DNA of 64,000 nucleotides from Helianthus annuus (taxonomy: Eukaryota; Streptophyta; Magnoliopsida; Asterales; Asteraceae), in NCBI RefSeq assembly GCF_002127325.2, contig NC_035449.2, positions 77,600,693 through 77,664,692 on the forward strand. The letters run 5' to 3'. The notes below the pieces were generated by a model. That model made no database searches, was not told where the DNA came from, and worked only from the letters and a program-made list of their open reading frames with translations. A program made the translations under genes and the position numbers. Within the stretch, counting starts at the first letter, position 1; every line of letters begins with the position of its first letter. Below, piece by piece: positions 30,562-38,979 of this stretch.

Positions 30562-33500
30562 TGGTATCAGAGCGGTTCAAAAAACAACCCTAAAACAAGG
30601 CCAAGAGCCTCCAGCATCGAGGCGGAACCGAGCCCCATACCCGGTCTTGCAAGTGAACAATACCAAACATTCTTAAAGCACTTTGGGAACGCCAACATAG
30701 ACACCAATCAGGAAGCACCGCCAGTCGCTAATATGACAGGTAAGTCACAAGAAAACATGGATTGGATTGTAGATTCGGGAGCCACCGAATACATAACCTA
30801 CCGAACCGATCTCCTTGAAAACAAAAAGAAAATTGCGTATGAAGCTCCTGTTATTATACCAAATTGCGAGGCTATTCCCGTTGAGGGAAGAGGGGAATAC
30901 ACATTACCGGGGGGATTTAAGATAAAAGGGGTACTCCACGTTCCTAAGTTTAACTGTAATTTGCTATCGGTTGGCCGACTGGCAAATGATCTCCAATGTG
31001 CGGTGACTTTTTTTCCGGATTTTTGTGTTATGCGGAGGTTACGTGACAGGACCGTGATCGGTACAGGTAGATATGAAAGTGGCCTGTACCGTATGGGGAT
31101 GGTTGGAGGTGAAAGAAAAGCGATGAAGGTAGCAGTTAACACTTGGCACAAGAGATTGGGTCACGCGTCTATAGAGAAACTTAATAAGGTTGGTTTTCTT
31201 AGCAATGATTCTTTTAAACTTTGGGATAAAGATTGTGATTCTTGTTCAAAAGCTAAACACAAAAGGTCCCCTTTTCCTAGTAGCACCTCTAAGACGAAAG
31301 ATTGCTTTGAATTGATCCATTGTGACATTTGGGGTCGGTACCGGATTCCCTCGTACTCTAAGGCGAATTATTTTCTCACTATCGTTGACGACTATAGTAG
31401 AGCCGTATGGGTCTTTCTCATCAAATATAAAAGCGATGCTAGCAAATGTCTAATTGCTTTTCAGAAAATGGTAGAAGTGCAATTTGGAAAGTCTATCAAA
31501 CGAATTAGAAGCGACAACGGTGGTGAATTTACATCAAGTTTTATGAAAGATTTTTACGCGAAGAATGGCATTTTGGTTGAAGCATCTTGTCCACACACAC
31601 CACAACAAAACGGGGTGGTGGAAAGAAAACATAGGCACTTACTTGAGGTGGCGCGAGCACTAAGGTTCGAAGCTAGTTTGCCTAAGCGTTTTTGGGGAGA
31701 GTGTATATTAACGGCAGCTTATATCATTAATCGTCTTCCCTCCACGGTTATTAGCAATAAGACACCATACGAATTAATATTGGGCAATCAACCCGATTAC
31801 GATCACATGAAAGTATTCGGTTGTCTCACTTATTATAGGAACACTAATACAAATGGTGATAAATTTGAAGAAAGGGGGAGTCCAGGTGTTTTTTTGGGTT
31901 ATCCTCCAGGAGTAAAAGGATACAAAATTTATGATATAAAAAGTGGCAAAATAATTGTGAGCAGGGATGTCAAATTTTGTGAATCAAAATTTCCTTTTGA
32001 TCCTCTAGTCTCGAACAAAAATACAAGTGATAGTGAATTCTTTGAACATGCTATTGGGCCAGCTCAAGGTGAAAAAGAAAATAACACATTCATATATCCA
32101 TTCCAAGAAGAGTGGGCCCCCAACCACCAGCCCATTGTCCAAACTGATATGCCTAGTACAGATCCAACTCATGAATGTGCTACCATTGATCAAGGCCCAA
32201 TCCAAGAAAGTTCTATACCGGCCCAGATGGTGGATATAACTACCACAGATGAAACAACCCACCAAGAAGAGGAAACCACTAATTCTATTGAACACGGTAA
32301 TGTTCCCATAGAGACCAGAAGCAAAAGAAGTCGCACACAACCAAAGCATCTCCACGATTTTGTTGTTGACCTCCCCCCTTCGGTCGACCACGCTCAGCTC
32401 GCATCCAATCAAGGAACCTCCACGGTACACCCTATTGCTAATTTCATCTCTTATGATAAATTTTCTAAAACACACAAGGCTTTCCTAGCTGCCATTAGTT
32501 CCAAAGATGAGCCGAAACACTTTAAACAAGCTATGCAGGATGAGAATTGGAGAGAAGCCATGATGAAGGAGATACGGGCCCTTGAAGCAAACGAAACTTG
32601 GACTCTTGAATCCTTACTGAATGGCAAAAGAGCCATTGACTCCAAATGGGTATACAAGATAAAATACAAACCCAATGGCGAAATTGAGAGGTACAAGGCA
32701 CGGCTCGTTGCTAAAGGATTCACACAAACAGAAGGGGTCGATTATCATGACACTTTTGCGCCAGTTGCTAAGATAGTTACGGTTAAAACACTTCTTGCCG
32801 TTGCTGTTAAAAGAGATTGGATTATTCACCAACTCGATGTGAATAATGCCTTCTTACACGGTGACTTAGAAGAGGAGGTATACATGAAAATACCTCAAGG
32901 CTTCTCAAGGGAAAATGAAACACGAGTTTGTCGGCTACGAAAATCTCTTTACGGATTAAAACAAGCATCAAGAAACTGGTATCATAAATTCACTTCCGCT
33001 CTTCTTACTCTTGGCTATCAACAATCTAAAGCAGATCATTCATTGTTCACACACAAAATACAAGATTCCTTCATCGCAGTCCTCATCTACGTGGATGATG
33101 TCATAATTGTGGGAAATAACCCGACAAAGATACAACAAACCAAACTTTTTCTGAATGAGCACTTTAGTATCAAAGATCTTGGTCAATTGAAATACTTCCT
33201 CGGGATCGAAGTCGCAAAAACATCTGATGGCTTGGTCCTTAGCCAAAGGAAATACACCATGGACATCCTCGAAGATAGCGGAATGCAAGGATGTCGGCCG
33301 AGTTCCTTTCCTTTTGAACAAAATTTGAAGTTGGATAGAAGCGAAGACGAGTCACCAGTTGATGCCAACCAATATAGACGCTTGGTCGGACAACTTTTAT
33401 ACTTACAAGCCACCCGACCCGACATCGCATATTCAGTAAATGTTTTAAGCCAATTCGTGGCCGACCCACGTAAAAGTCACATGGAAGCCGTCATACGAGT

Positions 33501-34044
33501 CTTACGGTACCTCAAAACTACTCCCGGGCAAGGTATTCTTCTACCACGACATGGAGGAACAAACTTGGTCGCTTATTCTGACTCTGACTGGCTTGGATGC
33601 CCTTATACAAGACGATCTAGAACAGGTTATCTTCTGCTTTTTGGGGGTGCTCCAGTATCATGGAAAACAAAAAAACAATCTGTGGTCTCCCGTTCTTCCG
33701 CTGAAGCCGAGTATAGAGCTATGGCCACTACTGTTAGTGAAGTATTATGGATGCGCTGGCTGCTTAAGGAATTGGGGATTGTTCAACCGGGACCTACACC
33801 TCTATTTTGTGACAATCAAGCGGCACGCCACATTGCCAACAACCCTGTTTTTCATGAACGTACCAAACACGTTGAAATGGATTGTTATTTCGTTCGTGAG
33901 AGGGTTGAGTCTAAAGAAATCATTCCGATGAACATTGATACGAAAATGCAAATTGCGGACTTATTCACCAAAGGATTGGGAGCACAACATCTTCGCACAC
34001 TTCTTGACAAGATGGGCGTTCGTGACCTACACGCTCCATCTTGA
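30439..34044 (+). CDS. Intact Ty1/copia pol polyprotein without gag
   Basis: The 1201-codon frame begins inside the LTR. More plausible starts are the ATG at 30556 (residue 40, last bases of the LTR) or 30757 (residue 107). Domains in order are protease (WIVDSGATEYIT, about 109-120), pre-integrase HHCC region (WHKRLGHASIEKL near 236 and CDSCSKAKH), integrase core (HCDIWG, SDNGGEFTS and NGVVERKHRHLLE), reverse transcriptase (KWVYKIKYKPNGEIERYKAR and YVDDVII near 884) and RNase H (YSDSDWLG near 1045, SSAEAEYRAM, LFCDN and DLFTKGLG). PR-IN-RT-RH order defines copia. All catalytic motifs are present and no stop interrupts them. Residues 40-105 are low-complexity remains of a linker, with no gag. 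Confidence 0.93.
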   Translation: MLFGLSLISFINILYLFLISLLFFLLINENIENTLISSNMRWYQSGSKNNPKTRPRASSIEAEPSPIPGLASEQYQTFLKHFGNANIDTNQEAPPVANMTGKSQENMDWIVDSGATEYITYRTDLLENKKKIAYEAPVIIPNCEAIPVEGRGEYTLPGGFKIKGVLHVPKFNCNLLSVGRLANDLQCAVTFFPDFCVMRRLRDRTVIGTGRYESGLYRMGMVGGERKAMKVAVNTWHKRLGHASIEKLNKVGFLSNDSFKLWDKDCDSCSKAKHKRSPFPSSTSKTKDCFELIHCDIWGRYRIPSYSKANYFLTIVDDYSRAVWVFLIKYKSDASKCLIAFQKMVEVQFGKSIKRIRSDNGGEFTSSFMKDFYAKNGILVEASCPHTPQQNGVVERKHRHLLEVARALRFEASLPKRFWGECILTAAYIINRLPSTVISNKTPYELILGNQPDYDHMKVFGCLTYYRNTNTNGDKFEERGSPGVFLGYPPGVKGYKIYDIKSGKIIVSRDVKFCESKFPFDPLVSNKNTSDSEFFEHAIGPAQGEKENNTFIYPFQEEWAPNHQPIVQTDMPSTDPTHECATIDQGPIQESSIPAQMVDITTTDETTHQEEETTNSIEHGNVPIETRSKRSRTQPKHLHDFVVDLPPSVDHAQLASNQGTSTVHPIANFISYDKFSKTHKAFLAAISSKDEPKHFKQAMQDENWREAMMKEIRALEANETWTLESLLNGKRAIDSKWVYKIKYKPNGEIERYKARLVAKGFTQTEGVDYHDTFAPVAKIVTVKTLLAVAVKRDWIIHQLDVNNAFLHGDLEEEVYMKIPQGFSRENETRVCRLRKSLYGLKQASRNWYHKFTSALLTLGYQQSKADHSLFTHKIQDSFIAVLIYVDDVIIVGNNPTKIQQTKLFLNEHFSIKDLGQLKYFLGIEVAKTSDGLVLSQRKYTMDILEDSGMQGCRPSSFPFEQNLKLDRSEDESPVDANQYRRLVGQLLYLQATRPDIAYSVNVLSQFVADPRKSHMEAVIRVLRYLKTTPGQGILLPRHGGTNLVAYSDSDWLGCPYTRRSRTGYLLLFGGAPVSWKTKKQSVVSRSSAEAEYRAMATTVSEVLWMRWLLKELGIVQPGPTPLFCDNQAARHIANNPVFHERTKHVEMDCYFVRERVESKEIIPMNIDTKMQIADLFTKGLGAQHLRTLLDKMGVRDLHAPS

Positions 34045-34051
34045 GGGGGAG

Positions 34052-34277
34052 TATAAGGATCTTAGTCAACCTTCTCCATATTTGGTTTATTCTCCTTGAT
34101 TTGCTCTCCATAAATTACTCCTACACAGCTGCATATTATCATATGACTTCGACATGCTTTTTGGCCTTTCCTTAATTTCATTTATCAACATCTTGTATTT
34201 ATTCTTGATATCTCTATTGTTTTTTTTTACTCATCAATGAAAATATTGAGAATACTTTGATATCATCAAACATGAGA
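34052..34277 (+). repeat. 3' LTR of the gag-less copia element
   Basis: It matches 30337-30561 with one extra T. The purine tract ttgagggggag precedes it and the ctagt duplication follows. Confidence 0.95.
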
Positions 34278-34548
34278 CTAGTAAAGGATCATGCTTTTTT
34301 TTAAAAAAAAACAAAGTTTACATTATAAAGCCCAATACTTATTTCTCTGTAAATATTTTAAATATTGACGTAAAATATATGATCGGTTTATTAATAACAT
34401 AAAACACACTTTTTAGATTTTGAAAAATAAGCAGGTTAGATGAGTCAATTCGCAAACTCTTCATGTTAAACCAAATATCACATATTTACCCAGACATGTC
34501 CACAAATTATAACATCGGAAACTGACGTAAGCCCACATAGACTAAGAC

Positions 34549-34874
34549 TAGGTGTTGTGGGTTCACCAGCTACCCATTAACAATGCCACATAGGTTGTTG
34601 GTGACGGTTAACCAACACCACTGGTTAATGGCGGCCATGAATGGAGTTTGAATGCCTTCATTGTCAACCCGTTAACTATGTTAATGGGGATGATGGTGGG
34701 GCCCATGGATGTGGGAACCAATCACATGCGATTTTTTTTAGTTATCGGTATTGGGTGACTAGTTAACCCACAACATATAGTTAATGGGTATTTAGGTAAT
34801 GGTCAAGTTCTTACGTGGCAATAACGTGACAATGGTATAGCAATAGGTTAAGTTAACCCACACTACATAGCCTA
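34549..34874. mobile_element. Small inverted-repeat element (MITE)
   Basis: The ends taggtgttgtgggttcacc and gttaacccacactacataggcta-like are inverted versions of each other with mismatches, enclosing about 325 bp with no frame. The short duplication at the borders is not clear, so the superfamily (Harbinger or hAT) is undecided. Confidence 0.5.
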
Positions 34875-34889
34875 AACTAAAACCTACAA

Positions 34890-35402
34890 GTTTCGTGGTC
34901 ATGGGAGTGGGTTCGGGATCAAAGGGTTGGTTTGGAATGGGTTGTTTGATGCAGAAGCTCAATAGATTTGTTTTTGCTAACGATCATGTCAATTGGGTGT
35001 GGAAAGGCAACAATGGGTCTGGCTCGATGGTGGCTTTCATTAGATTGAAGTTGGCAAATAATGTGCATGATTCAACGACTTGGATCAGTTAGAAATGGAA
35101 CGCATGGGTCCCCGCGAAAGTGGTTCTTTTCGGCTGGAGGGCATTAAATGGGAGGATTCCGGCCAAGGAAGAGCTCTAGTTGCGGTGTCAAGTTTGAAAC
35201 CCAAGAGCATATTCTGACTCAATGCAAAAAAGCTAAGGGTACCTGGCGGGAAGTGTTCGTTTGGCTCAAGCTTCTTCTATCATGTGTGAATGCTCCGCTA
35301 AAAGACTTACTTGGAACGACGTCTAACATGGAGGGCTCGAAGAACTTGAAAAGACTCATTGAAGTGATCCTCTTCACTTCGAATTGAGATATTTGGAAAG
35401 CT
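34890..35402 (+). pseudogene. LINE (non-LTR) 3' end with zf-RVT region, first part
   Basis: Translation gives a WNAWVPAKVVLFGWRALNGRIP block, then CGVKFETQEHILTQCKKAKGTW, the zinc-binding reverse-transcriptase domain found near the C-terminus of plant LINE ORF2. It continues to a WDIWKA-like block with stops. A TAG and a frame change separate the two blocks. At 35403 a Mutator-like element interrupts it, and the frame resumes at 37068. Confidence 0.7.
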
Positions 35403-35683
35403 GAGTGAACTGCAATTTTACCCCCTGGGGTTTATGCCAATTGGCACTCTGATCCCCTCTAACGAAATAATTGCAATCCCCCCCTTAACGTTGATGTTCT
35501 GTCGCAATTTTACCCCCTGCCGTCAGTCAACAGTTGTTTGACTGTTATAGATAAGGGTATTTTGGTAATCTTACCCCCATATTTATTATTATTATTATTT
35601 ATAAAATCAAATTATCATCATCATCTTCAAATAAGCCAGATCCATCATCATCTTCAAATAACCCAGGATGAACTCATGGACGG

Positions 35684-35977
35684 TTGACCCGATTGCTTTT
35701 AATAAAGGACAAACAGGATGAACTCATGGAATGGTCAGAAGGGGTTGCTGAAAAACTAGAGGAACCTACTGTACAAAGAACGATTCAGTGTGATGATGAG
35801 TTAAACTCGATCGACAGACAGATAAGGGAATTGCAGGAAAAACGAAAACAGGTGGTGTTGAAGAAGGAGAGATGGAATTCGGAGATTAGTGTAATGGAAG
35901 CGATGGCTGAGGAAATCGAGCGTGAAATGAGGAGAGTAGGTGCAGAATTTGATGCGTTAGCGGCTACCCCTTTGTGA
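35684..35977 (+). pseudogene. Coiled-coil fragment of unknown gene inside the Mutator-like element
   Basis: A 97-codon frame, Glu/Lys-rich and strongly helical (ELNSIDRQIRELQEKRKQ, MEAMAEEIEREMRR). I do not recognise the source gene. It lies between inverted ends and upstream of the SOD piece, so it was probably captured separately. Expression is unknown. Confidence 0.4.
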
Positions 35978-36334
35978 TTATTGAATTTGTTGTTGTGTGT
36001 TTTTGGGGCATCTTCTATATCTATTTCATATTTGGATTGTATGTTAGATTCCCCTATCCCCTTATATCATACATTTAGACCTCATGTGAGAAGAGTTCTT
36101 TTTGTTTTTGGTCAAAGTTTTGGTCTTCATGTTGTTTGCAGTTTGTTCATGATGAAAGTTGTGTGATTTTTGGTCAAAACATTGAGTAAAGACTCTGTAA
36201 GATTGGATCTCTATGATGTTTTGTGGTCTTTATGAGATGGGTTATGTGATTTGATTGTTTTGATGATGATGATGATCAGGGGGAAGTGAAGTTAATATGT
36301 TGTTAAAGTTGTTGATGTAGAAAGGCATTGGAGT

Positions 36335-36665
36335 ATGACCACCATTGAAGAGAAGTTGAACTCAACAGGTGTGAACAGTGGGGCACACACTTTACTTGAG
36401 GAAATGAAATTGTTGAAAGAAATGGAGGACCATCATTCTGGTAAGTTTTTCTTTACTTTCAAAACAAATACTATTTCTCATATACATTTTGCAAGATTTG
36501 GAAACTTGACTCAAACCCTGTATGGTCAGAACCCACTCAAAATTAGTTGATAAATTTTGTGGTTTGAAAACAGGGGTAACTCAAGTGAGAGGTAAGATCA
36601 CAGGACTTTAACCAGGTCCTCATGGCTTCCATATTCATGCTCTTGGTGATACCACCAGTGATAGT
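36335..36665 (+). pseudogene. Captured fragment with Cu/Zn superoxide dismutase exon
   Basis: 36335-36440 reads MTTIEEKLNSTGVNSG and on to EEMKLLKEMEDHHSG, followed by a GTAAGT donor. An acceptor (gaaaacag) at 36573 precedes VTQVRGKITGL, a TAA, then PGPHGFHIHALGDTT, the metal-binding block of Cu/Zn SOD with two copper-ligand His residues. The enzyme removes superoxide; this piece lacks most of it and has a stop. Retention of an intron-like spacer suggests capture from DNA. Confidence 0.65.
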
Positions 36666-37067
36666 TGTGGAGGTGGTGGTTGGTGGGGGTGATGGTGGTG
36701 GTGGTGATAGGTGGTGGCAGTGGTAGTTCATGGTGGTGGTGGAGGGCTTATGAGAGAGGGGGTAATATTGCATAGTAGAACAAACCATAGGGGGTAATAT
36801 GAAAGGGTAACATAGTCATTTCACATTCCATTTAACAGATCTGTTAACTTATTTGACGGCAGGGGGTAAAATTGCGACAGAACATCAACGTTGGGGGGGG
36901 GGGCGGGGATTGCAATTCTTGCTTATTATTTGGTTCTAATGATGATCTATAAATATAGGACTTCTTATTAGTTTCAGAATGAATATATTTATATGATAAT
37001 TATTTCGTTAGAGGGGGTCAGAGTGCCAATTGACCTAAACCCCAGGGGATAAAATTGCAGTTTACTC

Positions 37068-37250
37068 TAAAAAGTTTAATAGTGTGCATCTCAGGTCTTT
37101 TAGAATAGTTGATCTCATCAAAGAAAATTCTTTTTTTGTGGGTCAATTGTAGATTTAGATTTGGGTCGCTTAATTAGGACAGGTGAAAAGACTTTAATGC
37201 TAGAGACGTCGTGTTGTAATTCCCGTGTTTTTAGTTTTCAGCTGGCTCGC
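37068..37250 (+). pseudogene. LINE zf-RVT region, second part
   Basis: After the Mutator-like element the frame continues as KKFNSVHLRSFRIVDLIKEN, then residues like NCRFRFGSLN-DR-KDFNARD, with TAG where Trp codons would be expected. This fits the tail of the LINE domain begun at 34890 and confirms that the element at 35403-37067 landed inside it. Confidence 0.55.
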
Positions 37251-37734
37251 TTCTATATTTTTATATTGAGTTTTGCCGTTCCAAAAAACTCATATTTTGA
37301 ACAAAATTTTCCCAATTTAGTGAATATATAAATATAAAGAGAAAAATGCCCGGATAGTCTCTGTGGTTTCGCATTTTTTCACCTATAGTCCCCAACTTTC
37401 TAAAATTACCTGAATAGTCCCCAACTTTTCAATTTTCGTTCCCGGATAGTCCCTGGGTCTAACTTCAGTTTGTTTTCTCTGTTAAGTGGGTGTGAAATGA
37501 CCAATTTACCCTTTCCTTTAAAAGGCCAAACCACAGGGACTATCCGTGCATTTAATAAATAAAAAAAATAAAAATCTAATTAATAACTTAAATTTCAAAT
37601 GGGCCCACAACCTACCCCACCCTCACCCTACCCCTATCATCATCTTCTTCTCAAAACACCCACCTGCAAGTTTTAGCATGGATTCAATGGCAAATCATAT
37701 CATATCATATATCTTCAAACAAATAACACTCAGG

Positions 37735-38030
37735 GGACTCCGACAGTTCCGGGACCGGTTCAACCTCCGACCACTACGCCAACGACGCCGTCTGTACCAA
37801 GGCCGTCGCAGCCTCTGACTACCGTGCCTACGCCGGTGCCGTCACCGCCCAGTTCGGGTACTTCTCCGGGTAGTAAAACACATCCTCCACCACCTCCAAC
37901 TACCTCAAATCCACCTTCTACTTCACCCGTTATGCCGCCACCGCCTACTGAAGGAAGTTCTCCGACAACCCATTACCGGCCTCCACCACCACCGGTAAGT
38001 GGTGTTTCTCCACCAACGGGACAACCTGTT
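37735..38030 (+). pseudogene. Proline-rich gene fragment inside the Pack-MULE
   Basis: One phase is open and reads GTPTVPGPVQPPTTTPTTPS, then TPVPSPPSSGTSPGSK, then THPPPPPTTSNPP and YRPPPPPVSGVSPPTG. Such Pro/Ser/Thr-rich sequence is typical of the extracellular part of proline-rich receptor-like kinases or extensin-like proteins. No kinase or signal peptide is present. Source assignment is tentative because composition alone drives it. Confidence 0.45.
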
Positions 38031-38215
38031 CTCAACATCTCGTTAAATATCAAATCCTCCTGAACTTTCTGACAAAGCAAACAAGCAACATGAACAACTT
38101 TCACAGCAACCTCCAATTCCTTCACATACTCATCACCAACCTCCGATTCAACCGAAACCCAGTTGCTATTCTTCTCCATTTCGTTAGAAAACTCTGTTTT
38201 CTGGTCGCAATTTAA
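38030..38215 (-). pseudogene. Antisense HAL2/SAL1-like phosphatase first-exon fragment
   Basis: The minus strand reads MEKNSNWVSVESEVGDEYVK, then ELEVAVKVVHVACLLCQKVQEDLI. An alternating KELEVAV...ACLLCQKVQ helix resembles the N-terminus of plant 3'(2'),5'-bisphosphate nucleotidases, which remove the stress signal PAP. The catalytic metal-binding motifs are not included. Recognition is from memory of the family's start and is moderate. Confidence 0.45.
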
Positions 38216-38979
38216 GAGACAACAAATGGGGTTTCTGGATTTAGGGCAATTGCGAAAAGAAACCAAGAATTTCAAATGGGTTTTTAGAAAATTGTTGTTT
38301 TTATTGTTCAGAAACAGAGCTTGTGGGGATTTGGTTCAACGGCATTATGGGTGATTTTATTAGCTGTCAAATTCGTTTAAAAAAGCTAACTGGTTTCCTG
38401 TTGAATCCATGCCAAACCCAGAGGCTTTAAATTCATCAATTTCCACATCAAAACTTGCAGGTGGGTGATAGATTTTGAGAAGAAGATGATGATAGAGGTA
38501 GGGTGAGGGTGGGGGTAGGTTGTTGGCCCACTTGAAATTTGAGTTATTAATTAGATTTTTATTTTTTTATTTATTAAATGCCCGGATAGTCCCTGTGGTT
38601 TGGCCTTTTAAAGGAAAGGGTAAATTGGTCATTTCACACCTACTTAACAGAGAAAATAAACTGAAGTTAGACCCAGGGACTATCCGGGAACAAAAAATGA
38701 AAAGTTGGGGAATATTCAGGTAATTTTAGAAAGTTGGGGACTATAGGTGAAAAAATGCGAAACCACAGGGACTATCCGGACATTTTTCTCAAATATAAAT
38801 ATAGTGTTGAAAGACGTAACTTGTAAACTGGGTAATAAATAAGGGACTAATATTGTAATTCCCAATTTGAATAATAAAAGTTTCTAAATCCCATTCTCTA
38901 TCCCAAACACATATAGATACATTTTGTTTTGTATATAGAAAACTGAAAATTAGGGTTAGGGTTTTACGTGATTTTAGCT

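Larger units (their letters stand above)
30337..34277 (+). mobile_element. Young Ty1/copia element lacking gag, with non-TG...CA LTRs
   Basis: The LTRs are 225 and 226 bp (30337-30561, 34052-34277) and differ only in the length of one T-run. They begin TATAAGG and end CATGAGA rather than TG...CA. Three features fix these edges: the primer site tggtatcagagcgg at 30562, the purine tract gagggggag just before 34052, and the target duplication ctagt at 30332-30336 and 34278-34282. Between the LTRs is one open pol frame and almost nothing else; capsid gag and zinc knuckle are absent. At 3.9 kb it is short for copia. The near-identical LTRs mean recent movement, presumably with gag supplied by another element. 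Confidence 0.93.
35403..37067. mobile_element. Pack-MULE-like element with a Cu/Zn-SOD fragment
   Basis: Long inverted ends (gagtgaactgcaattttacc... and ...ggataaaattgcagtttactc) include words aaccccagggg, gccaattggcactctga and caattttaccccctgccgtc. Flanks tggaaagct (35394-35402) and taaaaagtt (37068-37076) match at six of nine bases, and the three differences are all G-to-A or C-to-T, so this is probably a decayed 9-bp duplication. Inside are a coiled-coil frame (35684-35977) and an exon-like piece of superoxide dismutase (36574-36665). Gene fragments between Mutator ends define a Pack-MULE. No transposase was seen. Confidence 0.75.
37339..38790. mobile_element. Pack-MULE-like element just upstream of the NERD-like gene
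   Basis: A perfect 9-bp duplication, aaatataaa, flanks it (37330-37338, 38791-38799). Inverted ends start gagaaaaatgcccggatagt and reach inward more than 300 bp (to caccctcaccctacccc/ggggtgagggtggg). Inside are a proline-rich open piece (37735-38030, plus) and, in antisense, a first-exon-like piece related to HAL2/SAL1 phosphatases (38035-38215). The right end lies 189 bp before the NERD-like ATG, so it replaces or borders that promoter. No transposase was seen. Confidence 0.9.

Noticed and set aside
32005..32475. Antisense 156-codon frame
   Set aside because: It lies opposite the integrase-RT linker of an intact copia pol and has no domain.
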